Of a stretch of DNA of 64,000 nt, positions 31,677 through 42,703 are shown piece after piece. Where the stretch lies: positions 51,511-115,510 of the forward strand of contig WTPW01000658.1 of the NCBI GenBank assembly GCA_009809945.1. The letters run 5' to 3'. This DNA comes from Gigaspora margarita (lineage: Eukaryota > Glomeromycota > Glomeromycetes > Diversisporales > Gigasporaceae). The notes under the pieces were generated by a model that saw only the letters and a program-made list of their open reading frames with translations, had not been told where the DNA came from and made no database searches. Position numbers and translations under genes: made by a program. How positions within the stretch are numbered: position 1 is the stretch's first letter; each line of letters opens with the position of its first letter.

Positions 31677-32980
31677 ACTAATCATAATCTGATCGCCAAC
31701 ACATGTCCAAATTTGTTTCCGAGACAATCATTTTCTATGTCGTGTAACAAATGCTGTGCTGAATTTACGACTGAAGAGTTTTTCCGTAACGTAATGATAA
31801 ATAATGGTTCCTTGTTTTTTCAATAAAAAAAAATACAACATGTTTCATATGGACAAAGGCTATCATTGTGTGAATATCACGTGAATAAGGGTTTATTCAT
31901 CTCAAATTTATGTACAGTAGTAAACAAAAATAATTTTTTAAATATAGTTATTTTATTTTCCTTTATTTTTTTATAAATAGAAAGCATGTATCAAAATGGT
32001 GTTACTCTGAAATAATAAATGAAGTTTCAGCGAATGTTAAAAAAAAAAAAATCAAATTATTATACGTACATTGTTGTCCTCCCAAAAATCGGAGTTGATG
32101 GTTTAATTATAAACGGCACAACATTTTATTAGTACTACATAAAGATGTATAGTGGAAACGAATAAAACCTCACTTTTATCTTCTTTAATTAGAAAGCATG
32201 ATTAGAATCTTTAAGTTGTCTAGAATTTGAAATACGGTATTGATTTAAATGACATGTAACAGGGTCTTCAAGAATAAAAATTGGCCAAGATCATAACACC
32301 AATTGCCAAGATTTATAACACCATAATAATTCAAGCACAAATTAATTCCTTTTATTTTTGTTTTTACAAAAGAATTTAGAAGTTAAAATTTTTTATAAAC
32401 CTTACATTATTCTAACCGAAGTTCTATATGCGGGAATGCTTTGAGCTACAATAAACATATAAACCACACCGGTTTTAAACAAAAGTAACTTATGTGTTCT
32501 ATACGTTTGATTATAGTTTGAATTATTTCATTTAATAACCATATTTATAAACAGTACGATCATGCTTCTTTTAAAATTATCTGTTTTAGCTAATATGAAA
32601 GTACCAATTACAAGTACAGTAATCTTGGCTTGTTACATCCAATATTATTGTTTATAGTTTAATGATTAAGGCTAATTCGCACGCAAAAAAAAAAAAATTA
32701 TGTTTTATAATTTAAATGTAAGCATTTAGATCGTGCAATTTGTTTTTAAAATTATTTGTTCATTTAACATTCGAGTCCTGCCTTTAATGAGCATGAAAGG
32801 CATTCAATATAGTGTTACAATTGAAAATGATCAAAACATATAAACAAATCGAACAGTACGATGTAAAACTCTAAATATAGCATTGCTATACATTAATTCA
32901 TTTCATTTAATTAGCTTATATAAACATTGTATGAAATGATGTACGCGTAATCTGACGCACAATATAAAAATTATTTTAAA

Positions 32981-33192
32981 GGGCATTAATTTTTGGTGCT
33001 TCTGCATCCCTTTTATGGTTCGAAATTTTACTAGGGTAATCCCTGTTACATTTTTAACAAAAATGTTCCTCTCGCGATGTTACTTTAAATTATAACTCTA
33101 GCCCAACCCTAACCCTAATCCTACTCTAATCGTTTTTTGTATTTACTACTATATGGTGCACCGTGTGCACCCTGCACAAAAACAATTATCCC
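32981..33192. mobile_element. 212-bp MITE with 8-bp target duplication, telomere-like core
   Basis: ATTTTAAA duplicated at 32973-32980 and 33193-33200. Ends GGGCATTAATTTTTGGTGC and GCACAAAAACAATTATCCC. The interior has CTAGGGTAATCCCTG and CCCAACCCTAACCCTAAT. Absent from the homologous site in copy 2 (about 47760), which confirms insertion. The 8-bp duplication suggests hAT. Confidence 0.85.
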
Positions 33193-34390
33193 ATTTTAAA
33201 ATATTAAGTTATTTTTAGTGAATTTATTTTTAAATTAGTTTTACACTGTTGTCGACTCCTTGGTGCTTTTTAGTGTCATGACAATTAAGAATGATCGCAG
33301 AGTTATGATAAAAGAATTAGTTGCATCTTGAACTGTTAAAAGACTCCGATCTTAAAGTACAATAATTAGGGTGGTTAGTGCAATTATTTTTTTATTAACA
33401 CACCAATTACATGTCATTAACGTTTTTTGGCATATGCCATACCATATGCGCACTATCATATAATGTATCGATCAACCTGATAAAAAAATCTCCCCTCCAC
33501 TCGGGCCACCTGCCAGGTGGATTAAATTTGCATGTCGTGTCATGCCATATTTGACTCGTTATTGGTGGCACTAAGAGTAATTTAACAGATAATAAACGTT
33601 AGTTTAATGTAGAACCCTTATTGGATGTTTTAATAATGCATAACAATGGTATATTTGTAAGAAAAAAAGATTTAAGAGAAAATTTTGAAACAATGTAGTT
33701 TTCATTGGTCAGATTTTTTGAAACAAAAATTTATTTTCCTTTATTAGATAGAGTGACAGATTTTGTTTTTAATATAGCCAATTAAACTCTATGTTATCAA
33801 CATGCATACGCAAGATGATATACAAGAATGATGCTTTTATCAATGTATATACGGTTAATAAATTAAAGAAAAATCATTTCAAATTACGACATAATTATAA
33901 CAAAGGATGATAAAAAAGAAACCCTTAATTTTATTAATTGGTTAACCATTCTTAAGCAAAACTTCCATTACATTTTTTTTTCTTCAAATGAAAAAACTGT
34001 TTCCGATGCATATAAAAATCTAAAAACATTCATCAGGTAAAAGGAATTCGATATAAAATATAAACGATGAAAGAAAGTGAAATAAAGAAAATGAACTAAA
34101 ATGAAGTAGATCGATAAATTTAAAAAAACAACGTAGGTTATATAACAAAAATTTTGATTATCTGTGTTTAATCAAGCAGGCGAGTAAAAAGCAAAGAAAA
34201 TTGGCAGAGATAATTTAGATAATTGATTTAAATTACTAAAATAATTGGTCGCGAAATAAGGAATAAAACATTTCTGATCGAACAAAAAGTATCAATATGG
34301 AGCAATTACTGTATTGCTTTGGTTTCAAGCAAATAATAAATTGAGTGACTTTAATTTTATCTGGATTATTAGAAGAGCAAAGTCAATACG

Positions 34391-34570
34391 TTAATTTGCG
34401 AATGATGAACCGGAAAATAGTTCAACAGAAAATTGAGTGGGTGGGAATGTTTCGACATTTTCTGAATTGTGATCCATATTGAAGGGAACAAGAGCGCCAT
34501 CGATTATAATTTCAATTAAAACAACATTTTGTTGGGAATTTTGAGATTCATTTCTATTATCGTTATTCAT
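34391..34570 (-). CDS. Short conserved ORF, copy 1 (59 aa), unknown function
   Basis: Begins MNNDNRNESQ (ATG 34570; a second in-frame Met sits one codon upstream). It is acidic with no signal peptide, membrane segment or Cys, and ends FSGSSFAN. The paralogue at 49012-49194 shares the start, EIIIDG, a following L-x-P-x-N, P-T-x-FSVELFSGS and the terminal Asn. In the EIIIDG and FSVELFSG blocks the nucleotide differences between copies are third-position synonymous changes, which suggests the protein was under selection. A TATA-like box sits ~60 nt upstream in both. It could be a complete mini-protein or the first exon of a larger gene. I found no domain downstream. Confidence 0.55.
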   Translation of the reverse strand: MNNDNRNESQNSQQNVVLIEIIIDGALVPFNMDHNSENVETFPPTQFSVELFSGSSFAN

Positions 34571-34629
34571 CATTTAATTTTTATGAGCGAAGTTTTTTTT
34601 TAGGATGGTTTTACTGTAATATTTAGCTT

Positions 34630-34636
34630 TTTTATA
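34630..34636 (-). promoter_or_regulatory. TATA-like box of short ORF, copy 1
   Basis: TATAAAA on the minus strand, 60 nt upstream of the ATG. The surrounding CATTGAGAAT…TATA context is conserved in copy 2 at 49256-49262, at about the same distance. Confidence 0.4.
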
Positions 34637-35090
34637 AAAATTCTCAATGCTATAATAGAAACTTCTATGTTATTTGTACACAACACTTGAGCATTGCATT
34701 TTTTTTTAAAAAAAAAAATAAAACATTACACTAATTGACGAAATAACGCGATATAGGTAATCACGTAAGCGAATGCATCGCCACAACAAGTATGTACTGT
34801 ACGTATTTGTTATTGCATCCAATAGTATTAGCGCATATATGAACTTTATAATTAGTTTGATTAAAAATGTAATTCATCATTGCATGGAAACATTGAAGCA
34901 AGTAATAGTGAATGTATGTCAAACAAACTAATTTTTCTTCTTTTACTGCTTAAGAAACTCCCGTCTGTTTAAAGTCAAATATATCCAAATTAATTTGTTT
35001 TTAAACAGCATATAGTAAATAATTCTGAATGTTAAATATATATCTAGATTTTATTGGATTCAATTTATTCAAATAATTTCCACATACTTT

Positions 35091-35380
35091 TCATAGTGAT
35101 ACATTCGTCTGAGTGGGTGATGTAAATTAATTACCCGGGTAACTTATTTATACACTTTAAAGTATTTTTTGGGAACGTAACGTTTCACTAATAAAAAATC
35201 ACTGTAAACGCCATTATTCACTTCGAAAGATCTTTTATATTCGCGTATAAAAATAATCAGTAACCCCAAGAATTTTACCTAGAAGATAAAGTATGCCTAC
35301 CGCTTATTAGACCATTTTGTAGAGTGATGGTAACTGGAAGCGTTTTCGTCTAAAGCTTAGATTTAGATAAACGTTTACTT
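35091..35380. other. Spacer after duplication copy 1
   Basis: No recognisable gene. Base composition rises toward 35380. Confidence 0.4.
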
Positions 35381-35640
35381 TTAACTATCTAGTGACAACG
35401 GCAATTCGGGTCTTCCGGGACAACCTAAATCAAACCAAATCAAACCCACAAAATCCAGACAACCGTATCGAAGTCGGTCGTCGATGCTTGGGGGTAATCT
35501 TCTATCAACAAACACAGTATCCACAGTACGTCGGAACACTGGAAGCAACAACCAAGGCAATCTCTGTACGTCGAGAAACAGCCGGACAGGGTAACGATAT
35601 CTCATTGGATGGTCGGTCAACTAAGTAAATCAAACCTATA
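35381..35640 (+). other. GC-richer island with open frames on both strands
   Basis: Clearly less AT-rich than its surroundings. The plus frame (ATG 35392, 78 aa) reads CLGVIFYQQTQYPQYVGTLE, then ATTKAISVRRETAGQGNDIS, which looks protein-like. The minus frame (79 aa) is Leu/Arg rich and less so. No family recognised, no terminal repeats seen. It may be an old exon or an inserted fragment. Confidence 0.3.
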
Positions 35641-35900
35641 TGCAGTCTATTAATACTTAAGCTTATCGAATTTTTTTTGATCAGTGACATATATATATAT
35701 AACTATATAAAAATCGTCTTGCCGTTTTTAAATGCGCAGGCTTCATTCTTCTTTTTTAGCAGTAAGTTTCAACGCCAATCGACTCTTTCCTATCTCAGTA
35801 ACAAAATTACAGAACCGTTTTTAAAATTATATATGGAAAACGAATTTTTTTTTCCAACTTAATTTATCTATATTATTGTTTGGATAATCTCGACAAAATT

Positions 35901-36275
35901 TAAGGCCACTCAAAGTTAATTTTTCGTTTTGCATAACCTGGTATTTCAAAATTCCGGTCGGCGGGTCGGATTTTTTTTTTTTTTAAAAAAAAAAAAACAA
36001 CTTTACGTGGTCTAAATTAATCCATGTTCACATCTAAGGTCACGCAAAGTTGATTCTTCGGTTTGCATAACATGGAATCAGAAAATTTTGTCTTTTTTTT
36101 ATCGGGCCTATCGGGCAATTACGGAAAATCAAGGTCATCATCGGGTGACACCGGAGAAAAAATTAAATGGCAAAAATGGAATTATTGGCACAATAGGAAT
36201 TTTAAAAAAAAATTTTTTTTGGAAAAATTGGGTCGGCGGGTTATGCAAAACGAAAAATTAACTTTGCGTGGCCTA
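35901..36275. mobile_element. MITE with ~38-bp inverted repeats
   Basis: AAGGCCACTCAAAGTTAAT…TTCGTTTTGCATAACC at left and its complement GGTTATGCAAAACG…GTGGCCT at right. A third, direct partial copy of the end (AAGGTCACGCAAAGTTGATT) lies at 36040, so a related element inserted in it or an end was duplicated. The 36063-36287 open frame is only element sequence. Confidence 0.82.
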
Positions 36276-36813
36276 AGCTGCCAATAAAATTTTTTTTAAG
36301 TAAATATAAAATTTAGCTCTGTAACTTGTATTGTAGAGGTCTTATATCGATCTACTCAAAAATTTGAGCTTCTAATTGTTAGTAGTAAAGGCCCTGCATC
36401 TAAATATTGTATTATAAATTAACCAAAAAATTCGATAATAAATTTTTATATGATACTACATATAGTTTTGATTTACTTAGTGGACCGACCACCCCAATAT
36501 CTCATGTGCACAAAAACTGCAGACGACCACTATGCCACTTAGTAGACCACTTGGTTTATTTATAAATGTGGGGTAACAGGAAAATAGTTATGAATAACCG
36601 AACGATTCCTCTTGTTTCTTCGGACACAAGGCCTTTATTATATACTTGTCATTACTTATGAACCATTAAAGCCGTTTTATCCATTTAATTAATTAACCCA
36701 TTTTATCCCTTAAACCCCTTAAACCTCTTAAATCCCTTTCAACGTTTTTAATCCAATAAATCCGGTTTAATCAATAAAACCATTATAACCAACTTACGTA
36801 GTTCACCACTAGT
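36276..36813. other. Spacer without recognisable gene
   Basis: Contains GTGGACCGACCACC / TAGTAGACCACTTGG words (36480-36556) and a run of CCCTTAAACCYCTTAAA-type repeats (36700-36740). No coding signal. Confidence 0.4.
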
Positions 36814-37165
36814 TCACCCACAAAAATTTTACGGTCACGTGACTTATCGTGGCGCAACCAATTGAATTTCAGGATCAGGTGTAACGTAAAAATCGCGCTT
36901 TTTATAATTTTTCATCAAAAATCACTAAAGTTTGTCTATGAAATCGTCTTCTGCGCATTAACGAAAATTATTCCTTGTAAAATTTTGGTATAAGCAGTGC
37001 TCTAACCAAGCGATTAACCCAAACCCTAACTACACGATTTATTACTTTAATTCTTTCGCTTTATTCGTTTGTTTTGATTTGTTTGATTTTCACGTTACAC
37101 CTGATCTCAAAATATGATTGGTTTGTGCCACAAAAATCACATGACCTGAAAATTTTTATGGGTGA
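36814..37165. mobile_element. MITE, TCACCCACAAAAATTTT ends (copy 1)
   Basis: Inverted ends TCACCCACAAAAATTTT / AAAATTTTTATGGGTGA, continuing through GTCACGTGACTT, CAACCAATTGAA and ATCAGGTGTAACGT at left and their complements at right. The loop contains CCCAAACCCTAAC. A second copy starts at 37886. Confidence 0.82.
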
Positions 37166-37182
37166 GCACTATAACTAAAACC

Positions 37183-37560
37183 AGGGACGGTGAATAATAT
37201 CGATTTGATTTTGCAAAAATATCGATCGGTATGGTCAAAAATATCGATTTATATCGATATACTCATGATTGGCCAATTAGAATGCGAAACTTTGTACAAC
37301 AGTTACAGATAACGTGATATAAAGTGACCAGTAACTAAAATTTCTTTCTTCTTCTGACGTGTTTATTGATTGTCTATTGTACCGAAGCTTATCAACGGTT
37401 CAAGTTAGCAAATTTATATTGCCCGACCCGAATTATATTTTAATTTTGCCCAAGTGCATATTGTTACACTGCATTAAAATTTGCGAAAATATTGATTTCC
37501 CCATGATTTGGCCTAAAATTATCGTTTTATATATATGATCGATACAAATCACCGTCCCTG
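37183..37560. mobile_element. hAT-like MITE with 8-bp target duplication
   Basis: CTAAAACC flanks both sides (37175-37182 and 37561-37568). Ends AGGGACGGTGA / TCACCGTCCCTG. Subterminal ATATCGAT words are clustered at left (ATCGATTT, ATCGATCGG, ATCGATTTATATCGATAT), a plausible transposase-binding array. Confidence 0.82.
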
Positions 37561-37750
37561 CTAAAACCATGAAAATCACGGGAAACCTAATTGTAGTAAT
37601 TGATCAGCCTGATCGTTAAACATGACTGCGCCACCTGATCCCACCACATGCTTCCGGGTACATAGTAGCTCTCGGACAACACCAAGGCGTAGGATCGATT
37701 TTTCAGTCACGTGATCTTACGATGCAAATCAACCTACGTAGCGCAAAGTC

Positions 37751-37866
37751 TACGGACAGTTCTTACGGTCAGTGCATGCTGACTAACATTAACTAAATCC
37801 ACCTACCTTAACCCTAACCCTAATCCTAATTCTGGCCACTGAACTGTCCCTAAGAACTGTCCGTAG
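37751..37866. mobile_element. 116-bp MITE with telomere-like centre
   Basis: CTACGGACAGTTCTTA and TAAGAACTGTCCGTAG are perfect 16-bp inverted ends. Inner GTCAGTG / CACTGAAC also pair. The centre reads TTAACCCTAACCCTAATCC. Confidence 0.8.
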
Positions 37867-37885
37867 ATCGTCCGCCTACGTAGTT

Positions 37886-39539
37886 AACCCACAAAAATTT
37901 TCCGGTCACGTGACTTTGTCGTGGCGCAAACCAATTGAATTTTAGGATCAGGTGTAACGCGCTTTTTATGATTTTTCATAAAAAATCGCTAATAAACTCT
38001 ATGAAATCGTCTACTGCGCATTAACAAAAAAAATTGCTTGCAAAATTTTGGTACTAGTAGCGCTCTAAACAAGCGTCTAACCCAAACCCTAACCACTCAA
38101 TTTATTACTTAATTCATTCGCTTTATTCGTTTTGATTTTCACGTTACACCTGATCTCAAAATTTATTGGTTTGTGCTAGGGATACCGCGGATCTGCGATA
38201 GCATAATCTGCGCATAAATTAGATTTTAGCGCAGAAGCATATGCGACAGCATATTCGCATATTAGGATGAATTTCGCATAATTAATAAAGCATAATCTGC
38301 GCATAAAATGCAGGAATTAAAAGATAAGTACTATCGGGTTTATCAATTTTCCTCACCAGTTCCCATTTGATTATATGAAACATAAATCATCAGATTTGAA
38401 ATTTCAAATAACGGTACGAATGTTACCGTAAGTAATAAAACATATCGTCAAAGCAATATAAAGTTTAACAAGAAACATATATTTTACTAAAATTTTGTAG
38501 GGAATTTTTTGTTAGGACGCAAAAGTAGAGTTGGGTTTCATGCGTGCGCATAATTGCGAATTGTGTGCATGTTTCCGAATCATGCGCATTTTACACAGGT
38601 AAAACTATAAATATTTTCTAAATTTATTATGGCAGAAAACCTTTGATGTGATATACAACTTTACCAATATTTTTATAAAATTATTAAAACTATCAGATCG
38701 AAGATCTAATGTAACGTGAAATCGAAGGAATAGAGGCATTTTAAAAAAATGCGAGTAACTCATAATTTGCTTATGAAACCTCCTTCGCATTTTAACAAAA
38801 AAAATTTCTTGCGAAATTTTGAGTAGAGACAGTCTTTGCTAATTCTCTACTTACCTTTGCTTTAATGCTAACACTTACCCTAAATTATTATAATTATTAT
38901 ATTATTAGTTTGTTTTGATCTCATATCTAAACTTATTGTTATTGAATATGTTATAAAATTCTGTTTAGAATACCACAATAAAAGTTGCATATTACACCAT
39001 AAGTTTTGATATGAAAATTTTTTAGAAAACTATTGGAAAAGGTAATATCTAACAAAGGTTTTCTGGCATAATAAATTTAGAAAACAATTACAGTTTTACC
39101 TGTGTTACCCCATCAAAGTTTCTTTTATTTTTTTTTTATTATGCACGAATTTTCAAAAAATGCGTACAATATGCATTAATGCGCATGCGTATTTTATCCC
39201 ATCTCCATGCAAATGAAGTTTTGTAATGCGATTCTTTTCAATAATTTTATAGTACACAGATGCTGTGGTTTTATTGGTAAGTTACTGATGGGTTCAGTAA
39301 CTTACGATAATGATAATAATAAAAATTTACAATGATAAATTTACAACTCTGGTGATCGCATATTTTCGCATATTTCTATCTGATTCGCATAATCTGTAGC
39401 ATAATTTTAAAAAATTTATCGCATAATTCGCATAATTCGGGTTGTAAAGCAGGCAGAATTTGGGGTCTGTCGCAGCAGAAATTTTGGATCCCTAGTTTGT
39501 GCCAAAAAAAATCACATGACCGGAAAATTTTTGTGGGCC
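37886..39539. mobile_element. MITE, TCACCCACAAAAATTTT family (copy 2), split by a hAT insert
   Basis: Left end AACCCACAAAAATTTTCCGG, right end CCGGAAAATTTTTGTGGG. It matches copy 1 segment by segment, including GTCACGTGACTT and the CCCAAACCCTAACC loop. Without the 1,318-bp insert and its 8-bp duplication it is ~330 bp, close to the 352 bp of copy 1. Confidence 0.82.
38177..39494. mobile_element. Non-autonomous hAT-type element, 1,318 bp
   Basis: GTTTGTGC is duplicated exactly (38169-38176, 39495-39502). Ends TAGGGATACCG / GGATCCCTA with an inverted TAGGGATNC. It is full of CGCATAATTYGCATA words on both flanks, a dense subterminal repeat array typical of hAT elements. No transposase ORF. Confidence 0.88.
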
Positions 39540-39586
39540 TTCATGCAAATCAGCAATTAAAAATCAGGATCAGGTGTAGCGGAGTA

Positions 39587-39846
39587 CCCTTATGTCAAGA
39601 AAATTCCGAGCTGCAGATCACTGCAGATCACCGTCGGAACCAATAAAAATTGCAGGATCTTCGGATATTCGTGTAACATAAAAAACCCGCTAACCGTAAT
39701 AGCACAAAATTTTACTAAGTAAAAAATGCATATCATGAAATTTTACCTAATGAGAGCTTTTTAATGTTAAAATAAACAAAAAAGGGGGGTATTATTATCA
39801 AAATTTCGGTTTACATCAGATGTAGATCATTTTCTTGACATAAGGG
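39587..39846. mobile_element. 260-bp MITE, CCCTTATGTCAAGAAAAT ends
   Basis: A perfect 18-bp inverted repeat CCCTTATGTCAAGAAAAT / ATTTTCTTGACATAAGGG. A nearby fragment of the 36814 family (ATCAGGATCAGGTGTA) precedes it. Confidence 0.82.
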
Positions 39847-40072
39847 GAAATCGCTTTGCAAAAACCGTATTTATCGCAAGATTTAGGCTAATAAATCATC
39901 TTTCTGGCCTAACAAAAAAATTTCCTCGCACAAGTTTGTTATATAATGTCCTTTCTAACCACCAACATGTACCCAAACCCTAACATAAATTAATTTTTTT
40001 CTCAAAGAACTATTGATGCCGAAAAGTCACGTGACCGGAAAATAGATCTTTCGCCCTGTCAATCGGAAGGGA
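39847..40072. repeat. Degraded fragment of the CACGTG MITE family
   Basis: Contains CCCAAACCCTAAC (39972-39984) followed by AAAAGTCACGTGACCGGAAAA, the loop and right-arm order of the 36814/37886 elements. Confidence 0.5.
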
Positions 40073-40742
40073 AAATTTCCTTGCTTTTTTGAGTTAGGCT
40101 GTTTAAGCCTGTACCGGAGTATAGGCTTTTATCCTGTTTCTCAATTTAGTTAGCACGTGATAGCTATTTTAAATTTAGTTTATTTATTTAGAGGTTATAG
40201 GTTAAGAGCCTATACCTGGGTATATTTTAAGGACGCTCTTTTGAGTTACGACGATTTTAAAAAAATCACGTGACCGCCACACTTAAATCGACCAATGAAA
40301 TTGCAGTTAAGATTATAAAATAAATTATAAAGAATATGAAGTTATTTCTAACTTTTTTATTATGTCAATCACTTGGATTTTTTTGAAGACCGTGGAGAAG
40401 AAAATTACAATTCTAACAATAATAAGATATCAAAATCGGATCAGTGTACGCGAGCTATGGGCAAAAAAGTTTCGCGATTTTTTTTAAAAAAACTTTAAAA
40501 AATCGCAAAACTTTTTTTACTCATATCTGATGATTTTACTACTATTGGAATGGTAATTTCTTCTCTACAACTCTTATTAAAAATTCAAGTAATAATGACA
40601 CAATAAACAAATTAGTTCCGATTAAAAAAACTTTAAGCCATTTATTAGGATTTTACCTGCAATTCCATTGGTCGATTTTAAGTGTAGCGGTCACGTGACT
40701 TTACTAAAATCGTCGTAACTCAAAAAAGTAAGGAAATTTTTG
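40073..40742. mobile_element. Large foldback MITE with CACGTG in its arms
   Basis: Outer arms AATTTCCTTGCTTTTTTGAG / CTCAAAAAAGTAAGGAAATT. Inner arms GAGTTACGACGATTTTA, AATCACGTGACCG, TAAATCGACCAATG and their complements at 40660-40722. The centre near 40480 pairs TCGCGATTTTTTTTAAAAA with TTTTTAAAGTTTTT-type complement. Confidence 0.8.
40097..40238. mobile_element. 142-bp insert between 10-bp direct repeats
   Basis: TTTTGAGTTA occurs at 40087-40096 and 40239-40248, while the foldback arm continues cleanly across it. The insert has no clear inverted ends. It carries its own short inverted words (GTATAGGCT / AGCCTATAC). Confidence 0.6.
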
Positions 40743-41689
40743 GGGTATCAAAAAAGTAAGTGCAGAAGTATCAATAACGTAAGTTTTGCGGTACAGGGTC
40801 TTAACCTATGTCTATCATGTGATTATTATAAAAATATTTGTGATTGGTCAATTTATAAGTATATATATAATTATATCTAATACTAATACCCATTTATTTT
40901 TATATGTAAAATTATGGCACAAGAAAATTATGATTCAACTGCTTCTGAAAGTTCTAATTATAGTTCATATAGTTTGAACTATCTTTAGAAAATCAAATAG
41001 AACTTAAAGAAGGCAATTCTTATGCTTCACATGAATCTTTTGTTATAGCAGTTAAAAGTTATACAAAACAGCAAAGTTTTCAAGTTCATTTAGGAAGATA
41101 TGAAAAAAATACAGCAGGACAAATTCGCAAAAGAACAATAGTATGCAGTCAAGAAGGTACTTCTGGTTCTAGCTTAAAAATTAGAAACAGATCTTTACAA
41201 TGATGTAACTGTAAATTTTTTAGGTTGGGCTTGTATAACTCAGATAATAAATTTTGGTATATAATTTTAATACAATTAAAGCATAATCATTCAATGATTT
41301 TAGCTGATCATCAACGGTTTACATCTGAAGAAAGATTAATTTCATTAGAAGCACAACAAAAAAATTATGCTTTTTCAATGTACTGGATGTAATCTTCCAA
41401 AAATTTATGCAATTTTAAAAGAAGAATTTGATGGTATTATTATATAAATGTATAATAATTTATATAATTTTATATATCAACAAGAAGAAACTAAAGAAAT
41501 CAAGAATTGGATACTAATTATTTTGTAGAAACTTTAAAACAACTAAAATCTCAAGAAAATGATTTTCAATATAAAATAAATATTAATCCTAAAACGAATG
41601 AATTAGAACAAGTAATTTGGATATTTCCAGAACAATGAATGAATTATTGTAGATTTTATGATGTAGTTGTTTTCAATAATACTTACAAG

Positions 41690-42625
41690 GGGGGTGTGGC
41701 GAACTAGCTCAATTGGTAGGTTGTCACCCCCCAAGCGGCAGGTCTAGAGTTCAAATCCCACTGATAACAACTTTGGAAAATAGGCTTGCATATGGCTAAC
41801 GGCTATCCGTGGTTGGATTTAGAAAATCTGTAATCTGGTTACACCATCTAGGAATGGGAGCTTTGGCGCAATAAATCCAGAAACCAAATTTCTAAACCAA
41901 AAGCCCATTTGGAAAGTCCCGAGTTGGGTGGTAGCGATGATTTATAACGGTATTACAGGAAGGCCAAATCTGGAACTAGAATCAGAGATCGGAGAACCGA
42001 ACGACAAGATCCTTAGAAGGGGGGATATACCAGCCGAACCGCCGGTTATTCGTACCGGAGGAAAAGGACATGCGTTCTGAAAATGTGTACCAAGGAAAGG
42101 GAGACCATAAAGGCACCTAAAGCCTGGGCAGACCAATCCTTCTGGGTTGCCGGCTGGGAGTAAGGGAGGGACCGGTAAAGAATCTAGAGAAGGATGGAAG
42201 TCGGAATGTGGGTATCGGGGTTGTTGTGAACCCTACAAGGGCAAGGATTAAGAAGGAATGACTAATTAGGAAGGCTGTGGCTTGAGATACGGATTATGTT
42301 ACAGCAGCTTCTAAAGAAGGCTTGAGATATGAACATGATGGCGGCAGCACAGCATGTACGATTTAGGAATGATTTCTGAACATGCAGGTTAAGCATGAGT
42401 GGGACATGGATTAATCTGTTAGTAGGTAGCTATGGCCGCTCTAGATTAGTAATTGTGGTGAAATACATAAATACTAATTAAGAATTAGAGAAAGTATAGC
42501 CAGTAATGGACAAATTGGGTGACTAATAGGTAGCACAAATTATATATGTAACTTAAAAACGATCTTAAAAAGGTGTTAATCATGACAAAAATTGTTAATA
42601 AAAAGTTACATGGAAAAGTCCATAC

Positions 42626-42654
<29 letters not shown>
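41690..42654 (+). mobile_element. tRNA-derived SINE, family 2 (965 bp)
   Basis: The tRNA-like head at 41694-41768 has box A-like TAGCTCAATTGGTAGG and box B-like GAGTTCAAATCCCAC. A GC-richer body ends in an A28 tail. A perfect 15-bp target duplication AATAATACTTACAAG lies at 41675-41689 and 42655-42669. Unrelated in body to the family at 14707/62497. An internal direct repeat GGCTTGAGATA occurs twice (42275, 42320). No ORF. Confidence 0.92.
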
Positions 42655-42656
<2 letters not shown>

Positions 42657-42703
42657 TAATACTTACAAGACAAATCGGTTCAAAATGCCATTTGGAATTT
42701 TTA

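Larger units (their letters stand above)
31698..35090. repeat. Segmental duplication copy 1
   Basis: Aligns throughout with 46183-50205 in the same orientation. Anchors include CACATGTCCAAATTT at the left edge, ATATCACGTGAATAAG, AGTACGATCATGCTT, TAATCTGACGCACAATATAA, AGGTGGATaAATTkGCATG (consensus), the short ORF, and ATTTTATTGGrTTCA at the right edge. Divergence is substantial (many indels). Copy 1 has a private MITE at 32981-33192. Confidence 0.88.

Noticed and set aside
34391-34573. HMG-box (MATA_HMG) gene identity for the short ORFs
   Set aside because: Considered because such genes are expanded in mycorrhizal fungi, but no HMG box is visible within about 1 kb downstream in either copy. 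Left as a test, not a call.
36063-36287. 74-aa ORF
   Set aside because: Lies wholly inside the 35901-36275 MITE and its inverted end.
41694-41768. Functional tRNA gene
   Set aside because: Promoter boxes are present, but the cloverleaf is imperfect and the unit is the head of a retroposed 965-bp element.
41942-42136. 64-aa minus-strand ORF
   Set aside because: Entirely within the SINE body, antisense, no similarity recognised.
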